NCBI RefSeq assembly: GCF_009712605.1
Contig: NZ_WASO01000014.1
Coordinates: 372,001 to 436,000 of the forward strand
DNA length: 64,000 bases
Source of the DNA: Paludibacter sp.
GTDB taxonomy: Bacteria; Bacteroidota; Bacteroidia; Bacteroidales; Paludibacteraceae
Reading direction: 5' to 3'
Both the position numbers and the translations under genes were made by a program. Position 1 is the first letter of the stretch, and the number at the start of each line of letters is the position of its first letter. This document shows, piece by piece, positions 44,407 through 54,072 of the stretch. The notes under the pieces are model-generated. The model was not told the origin of the DNA, made no database searches, and saw only the letters and a program-made list of their open reading frames with translations.

Positions 44407-46499
44407 TGGCATTTAACCGGTTTTGACAACGGTGATACCCCACTCTCGCCTAACGCTTCAATTGCGCACCAATAGGTTGTATTTTTATCCAGGCCTCTCA
44501 TGTCGTAAGACGTTGCATCATAAACTGTAATGCAATTGTAAAGCTTGTCGGGAGCTGTTCCGAAACGAATATTGTAACCGTATGCTTCGGCTACAGCTTG
44601 CCACGTTATCGCTGCATTACGGGCATCTTTCTTGTCTCTTACAACTACAAATTTACTGACTCCGGCAGGTGTTTGTCCTTCCGATTTGCCGAATACCCGG
44701 AAATCCATCAACGCAAAATTGCCGCTTGCCGAATGGACGTTTTCAATTTTCAGGTAACGTGTTGTCAAGGGCTGCTTTAGCTCCGCATAGTCATGAGGAA
44801 CGTCAAGATCATTATTGCTTTTGTCCACAACCAATTGCCAATCCTTACCATCAAGCGATGCATAGATTTTGTACTGATGATACACATCCATTGCTTTACC
44901 ACATTGGTTTGCTTTGTGTTCATAATAATTCACCTGAATGGCATTAACCTGTTTTTCAGCGCCTAAATCCATAGCAAACCACTCTCCTGGGTTGCCGGTG
45001 GCGGCAGCCCAATACGTCCGCATGTTCTCATCAGCTGCGTTTTCGGGCAGGTAAATACTGTCCGAAGACGATGCCCACACCTTTTTGTGCAACGAAAGCA
45101 ACATCCAACCGGTAAAGTTGCCTTTCGCATGATCTTCGGAAGCAAGTGGAATCGTGGTCGGATAATCGCCGAACGCCGTATTGGCAAATAAAGTACCTTC
45201 CTTATCGAAACCTGCCGGATAGAGTCCGATACGACGTTCAAAAGTTTCTCTAAGTGATAACATGCAGGTAGCTATGTGCCAGTAGTTTCCGTAATTATCT
45301 TTGAAAGTGCCACCGTGCCCGGCTCCCAACACAAAACCTCCGGGCTTGTATGAAAACGGATTGTGCTGCTGGTACACGAATGGCCCTAATGGTTTATCCG
45401 ACACATAAACACCATCGGCATACACTTTGAATTCGGTACCGGGAGCTCCATACTGAAGATAATATTTCCCATCGTGTTTTGTCATAAACGAACCTTCAAC
45501 AAAGGGTTTCAACGTTAGAGAATCGTCATTGTTCATTCCGAAACGCTCCCATCCGTGAAGCTCGGGATGCAACAGTATCAAATCGTGAATGACACTTTTG
45601 GGACGAAATGATGCACGATCGTATTCAACACCTTTCGTTGGGAATTCGTTGCTCGAACCGTAATAAAGATACAGCCGACCATCATCGTCGAGAAAAAGAT
45701 CAGGATCCCAGTGAGGCAAAAGAGCCGTTTCTGCCAGATGCTTCCACCGGCCGTCGTCAGGATGAGTGGTGTACCAAACCGGCAAATCTTTGTACGTAGA
45801 ACCAAGCATAATCAATGTATCACCAAAGACCTCCACCGCGGGAGCGCACTGATCATCGTCATTGGGTTTGCATTGAAAACCGGCAAAGATATATTTCCAT
45901 TTTGTCAAATCATCCGAAATGTAATAACCTGACTGGTTGGTTGAAAAAAGATAATATTTTCCTTTGTACGGCACAATCATCGGATCGGCGGTAGATCGGC
46001 ACGAAATGCCTTTATTGTTGCTGTGATTGAAATATTCGAAGTTATAGTCGATATTTACCGGGTTGCAATACGTTTTCGGACGATCGTTATTCGGGTCGAA
46101 CCAAAGAGTTGCCTGTGATTGCTGACGCGTGATAGAATGATTTTGGTTATCAGGCAACATGCGAACGGTGATCGTTTTGGTAGTCGGTGAGATGGGAGCC
46201 TCTGTAAATTTCATTCCCGGAAAATAGCAAATCAGCGCCTTGTCATCCGGGCTGACCATCATTGTGAAACGGCCTTGGGCATCACTGGAAGCGGAAACTA
46301 CCCCGTGTTTAACCATAATCTGTGCTCCGGACAATGGAGCGCCTGTGCTGTCTGTCACTACACCTTTTATTTGATATGTCTTGACAACGGGTATTTTATA
46401 CTCGGTTATCTGCCCTTTGACTGTTTTGGTTTGAGCTTCTGAGTGCATTCCCCAAATTGCAACAATACCAATGAATATGAAAAGTTTCAAACACTTCAT
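44403..46499 (-). CDS. GH43-family glycosidase with N-terminal CarboxypepD_reg, discoidin and FN3 domains
   Basis: 698 residues. Signal peptide (LFIFIGIVAIWGMHSEA before QT); a carboxypeptidase-regulatory-like domain at about 42-115; a five-bladed GH43 domain at about 140-450; an F5/8 type C (discoidin, CBM32-like) domain at about 470-605; and a C-terminal FN3 domain. All three GH43 catalytic acids appear present: D172 (general base, STADPM), D265 (HWDPDLFLDDDG) and E335 (general acid, FVEGSF). GH43 enzymes usually remove arabinofuranosyl, xylosyl or galactosyl units. In a glucan locus its substrate is unexpected: perhaps a side-group on the polymer. Stop codon overlaps the next gene start. 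Confidence 0.82.
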   Translation of the reverse strand: MKCLKLFIFIGIVAIWGMHSEAQTKTVKGQITEYKIPVVKTYQIKGVVTDSTGAPLSGAQIMVKHGVVSASSDAQGRFTMMVSPDDKALICYFPGMKFTEAPISPTTKTITVRMLPDNQNHSITRQQSQATLWFDPNNDRPKTYCNPVNIDYNFEYFNHSNNKGISCRSTADPMIVPYKGKYYLFSTNQSGYYISDDLTKWKYIFAGFQCKPNDDDQCAPAVEVFGDTLIMLGSTYKDLPVWYTTHPDDGRWKHLAETALLPHWDPDLFLDDDGRLYLYYGSSNEFPTKGVEYDRASFRPKSVIHDLILLHPELHGWERFGMNNDDSLTLKPFVEGSFMTKHDGKYYLQYGAPGTEFKVYADGVYVSDKPLGPFVYQQHNPFSYKPGGFVLGAGHGGTFKDNYGNYWHIATCMLSLRETFERRIGLYPAGFDKEGTLFANTAFGDYPTTIPLASEDHAKGNFTGWMLLSLHKKVWASSSDSIYLPENAADENMRTYWAAATGNPGEWFAMDLGAEKQVNAIQVNYYEHKANQCGKAMDVYHQYKIYASLDGKDWQLVVDKSNNDLDVPHDYAELKQPLTTRYLKIENVHSASGNFALMDFRVFGKSEGQTPAGVSKFVVVRDKKDARNAAITWQAVAEAYGYNIRFGTAPDKLYNCITVYDATSYDMRGLDKNTTYWCAIEALGESGVSPLSKPVKCQ

Positions 46500-46638
46500 T
46501 TTTTAGGTTTTTAATGCCGGATAGCCGTTAAATTGCTACCGGGTATTACGAAAATTGTCAAAATCATATTGAAGAAACAAGAAATGGGTACAAACTTTAT
46601 GTACCCATTTCTCATTCTAAAACCATATTAATCAAAAA

Positions 46639-47748
46639 CTACAAACCATATTTTTCCAAACCTGCAAGAGCCTGTAGTTCTAACACACTTAATGCTTTAT
46701 TGTAGATTCTTACCTGATCCAATTTGCCCGTTAAGTAGCTTGCCCAACCTTGAGGACCGCCTGCTGTACCCAAACTTGGTGTACACTGAAATTGTTCAGT
46801 TCCAAAAATGATGTTTGTCGCTGTTGCTGGAAATACCAAATTACCCAAACCAGAGGCAATAGTAGTAGCAACAGAGACTCCATTCTGATACAGAGTAAAT
46901 GTCGAAGTTGCGGCATCGTAGGTTAATTCAATAGGCACCCAGGTATCCCATGGATTCGTAATCCATCCATTAGTAAACCAAGCCTCGCTTTGAGCATTAA
47001 CGTGTACCTTTAAGTTGGCGGTGGTGGCTGTTCTTCCTCCATTTTCATAGAACATTTCAAATGCTCCCCAGAACTGATCAGAACGTGAAAAACATATTGG
47101 GGTAATCAATCCATTGTTTGTATTGCTGGTATACAACCAGAATGAGATCGTGAAACTCTGTAGATTTTTCACAGCGGTAGTCATATTGGAAATCATATAT
47201 CCGTTAGCACCACCTTGCATCGCTTTGCCTTTCACTCCGGGCACAAAAGTTGTGTTTACTCCCGTACCAACAGTATTGGAAACGCTATCAATATAACTAT
47301 TTTCAAATGCCCAATAGCCAACAAGATTTGAGGGTGCTACCTGAGAAGATTTTGTGAAACCATTAATTGCTATAGGAACATAAATCGACATTTCAGACCC
47401 ATAGGTTGTGCCGATTGCATTAGTAGCATAAGCTCTATAATAGTACGTTTTACCCATTTTAGCTTTATCCAGTACAGCAGAAAAAGGACCTCCAAATGTA
47501 TGAGCAACAACAGTTTTGTTTTTAGCTATTGTAACATTCGAGATAGTATCGTAGCAAATGCCGGCTTCAGTAATAATAGAGCCTCCATCCGTTGGAATAT
47601 TTCCTCCGGCACTCACCTGTCCGGCAGTTATTGTTGCAGCTACGGTAGTTATAGATGGCATATTAAGTTCTCTATTGTTCGTTGTAGTACAACTTGTTGC
47701 CAATATAAAACCAGCCGCAATGAAACATATAAATAATAGATTTTTCAT
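46639..47748 (-). CDS. LamG-domain surface lipoprotein (probable glycan-binding protein)
   Basis: 369 residues; lipobox ends at C20 (GFILATSC). Residues about 30-130 are an FN3-like or BACON-like beta domain (ITTVAATITAGQVSAGGNI ... GKTYYYRAYATNAIGTTYGSEM); residues about 145-360 are a LamG/concanavalin-like jelly roll (LVGYWAFENSYIDS, SFTISFWLYTS, IELTYDAATSTFTLYQNG, GKLDQVRIYNKAL). It stands directly after susD, the place where SusE/SusF-type glycan-binding lipoproteins are encoded, so a binding role at the surface is likely. No catalytic residues seen. Confidence 0.85.
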   Translation of the reverse strand: MKNLLFICFIAAGFILATSCTTTNNRELNMPSITTVAATITAGQVSAGGNIPTDGGSIITEAGICYDTISNVTIAKNKTVVAHTFGGPFSAVLDKAKMGKTYYYRAYATNAIGTTYGSEMSIYVPIAINGFTKSSQVAPSNLVGYWAFENSYIDSVSNTVGTGVNTTFVPGVKGKAMQGGANGYMISNMTTAVKNLQSFTISFWLYTSNTNNGLITPICFSRSDQFWGAFEMFYENGGRTATTANLKVHVNAQSEAWFTNGWITNPWDTWVPIELTYDAATSTFTLYQNGVSVATTIASGLGNLVFPATATNIIFGTEQFQCTPSLGTAGGPQGWASYLTGKLDQVRIYNKALSVLELQALAGLEKYGL

Positions 47749-47830
47749 GTTGTTACATTATAAAATTAAGGTTTGTTTCATGGCCGTCAACCTTCGTGAT
47801 AATAAGAGTTGACGGCAATAAAAACAGCAT

Positions 47831-49354
47831 TTATTTAAGATTCTGGTCAAGGTCGATCTGCGTCTGTGGAATTGGAATATAATCACTTGTTCCTGACGTA
47901 AATCCAAATGCAGAGAGTGCCGTAGCAGCTTGTCCGGTGCGAAGCAAATCGTTATAACGTTCGCCCCACCATTCGCAGGCAAATTCAGCACGACGTTCAT
48001 CCAAAACGTTTTGCAACGTAGCATTTGTAATGGATGCCAGCTTTGCACGATTTCTTACCAAATTCAATGGCACATCTCCATTTTGTCCTTTACGAATTTT
48101 AGCTTCCGCATTCAACAACAGAGCATCGGCATAACGCAAAACTCTTACATTGTTGTTGGAACCATAATCGGTTCTTCCTGCATTCATTTGTGAACTTGGC
48201 AGATATGCCTTCCCGTTGAAATACTTCAGACCATCGGAATTTCCCCATATCTTGTCACCGCTTGGAGTCATAACGTACGAGTTTCCATCAGCGCCACAGG
48301 ACATGATGGTAGTTTTACTACGAATGCTATCTTGGCGGGTATTAAAGAAATCAACAATTGCCTGTGATGGTGTCATAAATCCCCAACCTGATATTGCACT
48401 ACCTCTCTGATCTCCGCGAGGACCCTGGAATGCCCAGAAAGCTCCGGGTTCAACATTGGTTCCTGATCCGGTTCCGAAATCGCTGAATTGCAGTTCAAAG
48501 AGCGATTCGTTGCATAATTTACCCGGCTTCTTGAATAATTGGTAGAAATCGGAATACAAGGAAAATTTTGAGCTATTGATAATCTGATTGGTACAATCCA
48601 GCACAATATCCCAGTTTGCATTGGCATTATCGCTGCCTGCAAGGTCTGCAGCGGCTTTGGCCTTCAGCAATAAAGCGGAATACTTGGTAACAGCACCAAC
48701 ATGAGCAGATTGATTAGGACGTGCATCCTCCAGATTGGCAATACAAAAATCCATTTCACTCATAATGAACTTGCGAACATCGGCAAACGAACTCTTACCA
48801 ATGCCCGACAAGGTAGAGTTATCCGTCAAGATGGGCACATTCCCAAAAATTCTTGAAATAGTCAAATGGGCAAACGCACGAATAAACCGAACTTCAGCCT
48901 GATATTGATTGTACAATTTTAGGTTCGTTGCATCGCTAGTCGAAATATTTGCTGCAAATTTTGCCAATTCGGCCAATGCATTATTGGTATAGATAACAAG
49001 CCCATAATAGTCATTCCAACAATTGTTTGTACCCCAGAATGTCTGTACGGATGCATAGGAATTGTGGAAATATTTAATATCGGTTAGTGTAGACTGATCG
49101 CTGGCCGACGAGCCTTTATCCAAATCATCGCCTCTCACGCCGCGAATACCGAAGTCCATCCAGTGCACCAGCCCGGGATTTTCTCCACATGCCGTTCTGT
49201 AAACGCCAGAAACCGGTTCGTACATATTCGACAGGTTGGTGTAGTCTATGTTCATGTTATTATACTTGTTCTCGGGCAGTTTATCCAGATAATTGGAACA
49301 GCTACTTGCAATTACTCCCACCAGAAGTAAAAAAAGATATATTAATCGTTTCAT
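47831..49354 (-). CDS. SusD/RagB family outer-membrane lipoprotein
   Basis: 507 residues; lipobox ends at C19 (VIASSC). The N-terminal part (SNYLDKLPENKYNNMNI) and the TPR-like helices (VRFIRAFAHLTISRIFGNVPI, ADALLLNAEAKIRK) are typical of SusD, as is the C-terminal LDERRAEFACEWWGERYNDLLRTG signature. It caps the SusC barrel and delivers oligosaccharide; the pair forms a pedal-bin transporter. It follows susC by 21 bases. Confidence 0.95.
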   Translation of the reverse strand: MKRLIYLFLLLVGVIASSCSNYLDKLPENKYNNMNIDYTNLSNMYEPVSGVYRTACGENPGLVHWMDFGIRGVRGDDLDKGSSASDQSTLTDIKYFHNSYASVQTFWGTNNCWNDYYGLVIYTNNALAELAKFAANISTSDATNLKLYNQYQAEVRFIRAFAHLTISRIFGNVPILTDNSTLSGIGKSSFADVRKFIMSEMDFCIANLEDARPNQSAHVGAVTKYSALLLKAKAAADLAGSDNANANWDIVLDCTNQIINSSKFSLYSDFYQLFKKPGKLCNESLFELQFSDFGTGSGTNVEPGAFWAFQGPRGDQRGSAISGWGFMTPSQAIVDFFNTRQDSIRSKTTIMSCGADGNSYVMTPSGDKIWGNSDGLKYFNGKAYLPSSQMNAGRTDYGSNNNVRVLRYADALLLNAEAKIRKGQNGDVPLNLVRNRAKLASITNATLQNVLDERRAEFACEWWGERYNDLLRTGQAATALSAFGFTSGTSDYIPIPQTQIDLDQNLK

Positions 49355-49375
49355 AATAATTTAGATTTTAATGGT

Positions 49376-52300
49376 TTAGAAAATAAGTCTCCATCCAATA
49401 CTATAAGTAGCTGATGCAGGATAAACCTGATTATCATAACCTAAATTTCTCAGATCATTAATTGCTCCGGTAATTTCGGGTGTAAATCCGCTATATTTTG
49501 TGAATATTAAAGGTCTGTCAGCCGTAAGTGACAAACGCATTTGCGGAGCTCCCTGTTGGTTCGAAAGCTTGAAGGTATAGGCCAGTTGGATATTCTGAAT
49601 ACGCAGATATGATCCGTTTTCAACAAAGAATGAACTGGCGGCATTGTTCCATGCCTTGGTAGTTCCGTATGCCGAAGGATAACTGTTGGTAGAACCATCG
49701 CCCGACCATAAATTAGTCACCAATTTGGCATCGCCATTCATATCGCTGTACCAAAGACGACGAGCACGGTTCATGTTCAGAATTTTATTTCCGGCCTGTC
49801 CCTGTAGCATCACATTCACCTCAAAGTTCTTGTAGTTACATCCTAAATTGGCACCATAAGTCACTTTAGGCAGATAATTACCAAGATTTACACGATCACT
49901 CGCATCAAGCACTCCGTCGCCATTCTGGTCTTTGTATTTGAAATCACCGGGAGTCAGACCATTTGCTTTAGCAATTGGATCAGCATCAATTTGAGATTGA
50001 TTTTGGTATACACCAATCACCTGGTATCCGTAGAAATAATTGATAGGCTTTCCGACTTCCATGCGGGTAGGAAATTCAGCAACACCGGTCATCATGTATG
50101 CCAATCCGCCTAAATCCTGCACACTATTTTTAACAGTAGTAAGGTTAGCACCAATATGATAGCCGAAATTACCAATCTTATCTGCCCAGTTCAACGTTAC
50201 TTCAACCCCCTGATTCAACACTTTACCCCAGTTACCATACACTTGTTTGTTGGTCATCGGCAATTGTTTGTTGAATGCCAGATTGTCGGTAACACGGTGA
50301 TAATAATCCAAAGTTCCTGTTAATCTCTGACCCAAAGTTGAAAAATCGATTCCGGCATCCAACTCTTTTACCACTTCCCATTTCATATATTTGCTGAAAA
50401 TGGCATCAATAATATATCCAGGAACATATGCACCATCGGCAGTTGCAGTACTTCCATAAACACCGTTATTGGTAGTTGTTGTAGCGAAGTTAATATTGTT
50501 GGGAACTCCATCATTTCCGAGCATACCCCAGCTTACACGGGCTTTCAGATAATCCAGAAAATGTTGTTGTTTCATAAAGCTCTCTTCGGAAATAATCCAG
50601 CCTGCACCTACTGACGGAAAATATCCCCAATGCTGCTGGAACTTAGAGCTTCCGTCGGCTCGGAAAGTTGCCGAAAGCAGATATTTGGAAGCATAATCGT
50701 AAGTTGCCCGGCCAAACCATGAAAAACCATGAAAATCAGAGCCGTTATCTGTAACTGTAGCACTTGTAGCAGCGGCTTGGCTCAATGCGAGATAGAGGTA
50801 TTCTTCCTGCGGACCCGGTACATCAGGAGCAGTTCCTTTGAGTTGTCTCCAACGTTCATCTCTGATAGATTGTCCCACCATTGCAGTAATATGGTGTTGA
50901 TTGAAAGCCTCCTTGTAAGTCAACAGGTTATCTACAATATAATTATTCCAGTTGTCCTTTGTTTCGGCAAGCAAGGAGAGCTTACTATCCGATGATTTCT
51001 GATAATTATCAACGAAATAGGCAGGTGTATAATTCAATTCAAGATTCGATGTGTATTTTTCGCTCAGTTGTGTTTTGAAAGTCAATTTGTCTTTAATCAG
51101 CGAAACTTCAGCATACACTGTAGGCATTACCTGCCAGCTGGTAGTTTTGTCGTAATAATAGTTGGCAGCAGCAACCGCATTCGAAAATGCACCATTGGCA
51201 AAGCCAATGCTTGTTGAAGAAGCATAAGCGGTGGGAGTTGCTGTGGTGTTAGCCGGATCATATACCGGAAATAAAGGTGATGAATAATAAGCATACGAGA
51301 ATGCAGCATTATTAGGCGAGAACAACGTAGAATTCGATAAAATTACCTTATACCCTACTTTCAACCAGTTATAAGCCTGAAAATCGGTCTGAGCTAAAAT
51401 ATTGAAGCGCTTGTAGTTGTTCTTTGAAATCATAACTCCATCCTGATCCAAATAACTCATTCCGACATTATAGGTAGCCTTTTCACTGCCCCCGGCTATG
51501 CTAACATTATGACTATGTGTCAGAGCTGATTTTTTCAAGATTTCATTATACCAGTCTGTATTAGTTGTTGGATTAGTACCACTACCTCCAAATTTTTGTG
51601 CAGACAATGTAACATGCGCCAGATCGGAAGAAGTTTGTTTGGCTATTTCCATAGCAGCATACTCGCTTCCGTTTGCCATTTTCAGCATATGAACCGGCGT
51701 TTGTAATCCCACATATCCGTCATAAGTGATTTTGGTAGGTGTATTCAGTTTTCCTTTTTTGGTCGTGATCAATACCACACCGTTTGCGGCCTTAACACCA
51801 TAAATGGCTGCTGCTGAGGCATCTTTCAAGATAGACATATCTTCAATATCGTTGCTACTCAAAAAGTCGATATTGTCAAAGAACATGCCGTCAACAACAT
51901 ACAACGGACCTTCATTGTTCAGAGAACCGACACCACGGATACGAACCGTAGGAGACGATCCCGGAGAGCCTACAGTTACTACCTGCACACCGGCTGCACT
52001 ACCCTGCAACGCATTCATGGGCGAAGAGGTAGTCCGCTTTATCAAATCCTCTGATTTTACAACCGCAATTGGGGCTGTCAGGTCTTTTGCTTTACTTGTA
52101 CCGTAACCTATTACTACTACTTCGTTCAGTTTTTGGGATGCTGATTTCAAATTAATAGTATAACTTCCACCTTTTACAATAACTTCCTGAGATTCATACC
52201 CAATATATGAGAGAACTAATGTTTTCCCTTGTGCAACCGACAAGGAAAATTTCCCATCAATATCGGTAATGGTGCCCGAAGTAGTGCCTTTAACAACAAC

Positions 52301-52426
52301 ACTAACTCCAATTAGTGCTTCCTTTGTATCGGCATCTTTCACAATTCCAGACACATTGGTCTGTGCCATCAGATACGTGGTAAACGATCCGAATAGCATC
52401 AAAAAGAGATAAATCTTCTTTTTCAT
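49376..52426 (-). CDS. SusC/RagA family TonB-linked outer-membrane protein
   Basis: 1016 residues. Signal peptide ending before QTNVSG; CarboxypepD_reg-like domain (GIVKDADTKEALIGVSVVVKG ... VLSYIGYESQEV) at about 25-95; plug with VVIGYGTSKAKDL, GVQVVTVGSPGSSPTVRIRGVGSL and LYVVDGMFFDNI; then the barrel of about 22 strands ending PASATYSIGWRLIF. It lacks the extended N-terminal signalling domain of receptors that work with an anti-sigma factor, which agrees with control by the membrane regulator nearby. It imports glycan fragments with SusD. Confidence 0.96.
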   Translation of the reverse strand: MKKKIYLFLMLFGSFTTYLMAQTNVSGIVKDADTKEALIGVSVVVKGTTSGTITDIDGKFSLSVAQGKTLVLSYIGYESQEVIVKGGSYTINLKSASQKLNEVVVIGYGTSKAKDLTAPIAVVKSEDLIKRTTSSPMNALQGSAAGVQVVTVGSPGSSPTVRIRGVGSLNNEGPLYVVDGMFFDNIDFLSSNDIEDMSILKDASAAAIYGVKAANGVVLITTKKGKLNTPTKITYDGYVGLQTPVHMLKMANGSEYAAMEIAKQTSSDLAHVTLSAQKFGGSGTNPTTNTDWYNEILKKSALTHSHNVSIAGGSEKATYNVGMSYLDQDGVMISKNNYKRFNILAQTDFQAYNWLKVGYKVILSNSTLFSPNNAAFSYAYYSSPLFPVYDPANTTATPTAYASSTSIGFANGAFSNAVAAANYYYDKTTSWQVMPTVYAEVSLIKDKLTFKTQLSEKYTSNLELNYTPAYFVDNYQKSSDSKLSLLAETKDNWNNYIVDNLLTYKEAFNQHHITAMVGQSIRDERWRQLKGTAPDVPGPQEEYLYLALSQAAATSATVTDNGSDFHGFSWFGRATYDYASKYLLSATFRADGSSKFQQHWGYFPSVGAGWIISEESFMKQQHFLDYLKARVSWGMLGNDGVPNNINFATTTTNNGVYGSTATADGAYVPGYIIDAIFSKYMKWEVVKELDAGIDFSTLGQRLTGTLDYYHRVTDNLAFNKQLPMTNKQVYGNWGKVLNQGVEVTLNWADKIGNFGYHIGANLTTVKNSVQDLGGLAYMMTGVAEFPTRMEVGKPINYFYGYQVIGVYQNQSQIDADPIAKANGLTPGDFKYKDQNGDGVLDASDRVNLGNYLPKVTYGANLGCNYKNFEVNVMLQGQAGNKILNMNRARRLWYSDMNGDAKLVTNLWSGDGSTNSYPSAYGTTKAWNNAASSFFVENGSYLRIQNIQLAYTFKLSNQQGAPQMRLSLTADRPLIFTKYSGFTPEITGAINDLRNLGYDNQVYPASATYSIGWRLIF

Positions 52427-52497
52427 AGGTTTGATTTTGTGTTAATTAATACATAAATATCTATCTTCTTAACTTATGACATCTCAGTATCAATCCT

Positions 52498-54060
52498 TCA
52501 TTTGTACTGAAATCCCAATTTCATTAGTCCGTTACCAATCTCTTCATTTTGCATAAAGAGAGTCCAGAGTAAGCCGCTTCTGTAGTTCTCTATCATCACA
52601 GCAATCGGTCCCTGATCGATTGCCAGATAAGAACGAACTACCTGTTGGCCTGTTACCATGTTCAGGTTAAAAGCATCATAAAATCCATATTTGCCTAATA
52701 ATTGGTTACCTAAATCGTAATAGAAATGACGGAATACAGGCAGCACTTCCTGTGGAGCATAAGGCAAGGACGAAAGCGCTGCTGTTGGCGAAACAGTGCC
52801 ATTTTCATCAGGTGTGCCCGGATGATGCGAAGTATACCCAACCAACGGATCGTCAGAAGAAGTAAATCCCCAACTATCGGCTTCGTAGCCTTTGTATTTC
52901 TTCGGGTTTGCTAATGCATAAGCACGGTGAATCAAAACATGATTTCTGTTTCGTTCCCAGATATTGGCATCCTGATTGTATAGCCCTTTGGGATTAAGTC
53001 CAAGGAAAGAGTAATGGGTAAAAAACAATGGGCCTCCGTATTCCATGCCCAACGACAGCGGTATTCCAAAATAGCTTTTGCCATTTTGATAATATGGCGA
53101 GGTTCTCCAGCAATTAAACACTTCGGAACGAATCGGGTGTGAAGGTGAAGATGCAGCCAATACATACGTAATCAGGGTTTCATCGAAGCCCTTGATCCGA
53201 TGACGCATTTTGAAGCCATAATTTTTTGACCAGTGCCAGTAAAGCGAGTCTGTGCCGTCCGTATACCAATTCCAGTCTATTTCTTCCCACAGTTTTGTGA
53301 TACGCGACGATAGTGCTTTTTCCTGATCATTTCCGTTTTTGAAATATTGACGTGCAGTAAGCAAGCCCTGTGTTAGGAAGGCTGTCTCGACGAGATCTCC
53401 TCCATCGTCATACTGGCTAAAATTGAACACCTTACCTGTGTTGCCATTGTACCAGTGCGCCCAAGCTCCATGAAAACGATCGACTCTTTCGAGGAAAGAA
53501 ACAATCTGATCGATTTTATTTAGGGCTTGTTCCCGTGGAAAATAATTACGCTGAGCGCCTGCCACCAATGCCATAATCCCGAAACCGGTACCACCTGTCG
53601 TCACTATATCTCCATGATTATCATTGCTTCGCTCACGCGCTAATCCGCAATCCGGATGAGCCAGATCGAAGAAATAGCGAGTGGTATAGCGTTGTACCAT
53701 ATCAATCAGCTGGTCATCAGTAAATTTATGGGTCGTTGCCTTGCATTGGAACTTTGCAGCAGCTTTGTCCATCAAGTTCATTCCTTTGGGAACAATTCTG
53801 TACACCAAATTTCTTTCTCCGACAGATTTACCCAGAAAATCGAGGTAAAATCCAGCGTTAGTTTCTGCCCGTTTCTGAAAATGAGACCCATTATCCGTCG
53901 AAAGATAAATTTCGTAAGTAAAACCGGGCAGATTGGCATACGTTATTTCAACGTGCGCATCATAACCTGTAGCCTGCAGCGATTCCGGAACAACATATTG
54001 CTGAGCAGATAACAACGGCATACAGGCAGTTGCTAATAAAAGAATTAATAACCGAATCAT
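52498..54060 (-). CDS. GH144 family glycosidase, probable endo-beta-1,2-glucanase (periplasmic form)
   Basis: 520 residues with a plain Sec signal (ILLLATACMPLLSA before QQ), no lipobox. An N-terminal beta domain (about 25-95, HVEITYANLPGFTYEIYLSTDNG) precedes the Glycoamylase/GH144 domain: CGLARERSNDN, TTGGTGFGIMALVAG, YDDGGDLVETAFLTQGLL, YWHWSKNYGFKMRHRIKGFDE, GGPLFFTHYSFLG and DQGPIAVMIENYRSGLLW. These match the second copy in the locus segment for segment, including the acidic residues, so both should be active. Lack of lipidation suggests it trims imported fragments in the periplasm. It is 12 bases downstream of the GH3 gene. Confidence 0.88.
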   Translation of the reverse strand: MIRLLILLLATACMPLLSAQQYVVPESLQATGYDAHVEITYANLPGFTYEIYLSTDNGSHFQKRAETNAGFYLDFLGKSVGERNLVYRIVPKGMNLMDKAAAKFQCKATTHKFTDDQLIDMVQRYTTRYFFDLAHPDCGLARERSNDNHGDIVTTGGTGFGIMALVAGAQRNYFPREQALNKIDQIVSFLERVDRFHGAWAHWYNGNTGKVFNFSQYDDGGDLVETAFLTQGLLTARQYFKNGNDQEKALSSRITKLWEEIDWNWYTDGTDSLYWHWSKNYGFKMRHRIKGFDETLITYVLAASSPSHPIRSEVFNCWRTSPYYQNGKSYFGIPLSLGMEYGGPLFFTHYSFLGLNPKGLYNQDANIWERNRNHVLIHRAYALANPKKYKGYEADSWGFTSSDDPLVGYTSHHPGTPDENGTVSPTAALSSLPYAPQEVLPVFRHFYYDLGNQLLGKYGFYDAFNLNMVTGQQVVRSYLAIDQGPIAVMIENYRSGLLWTLFMQNEEIGNGLMKLGFQYK

Positions 54061-54072
54061 AGCAATAAGCTT

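Noticed and set aside
42754-54060. Calling the two GH144 proteins glucoamylases
   Set aside because: The domain name Glycoamylase is historical; characterised bacterial GH144 members cut beta-1,2-glucan, and there are no starch-locus partners.
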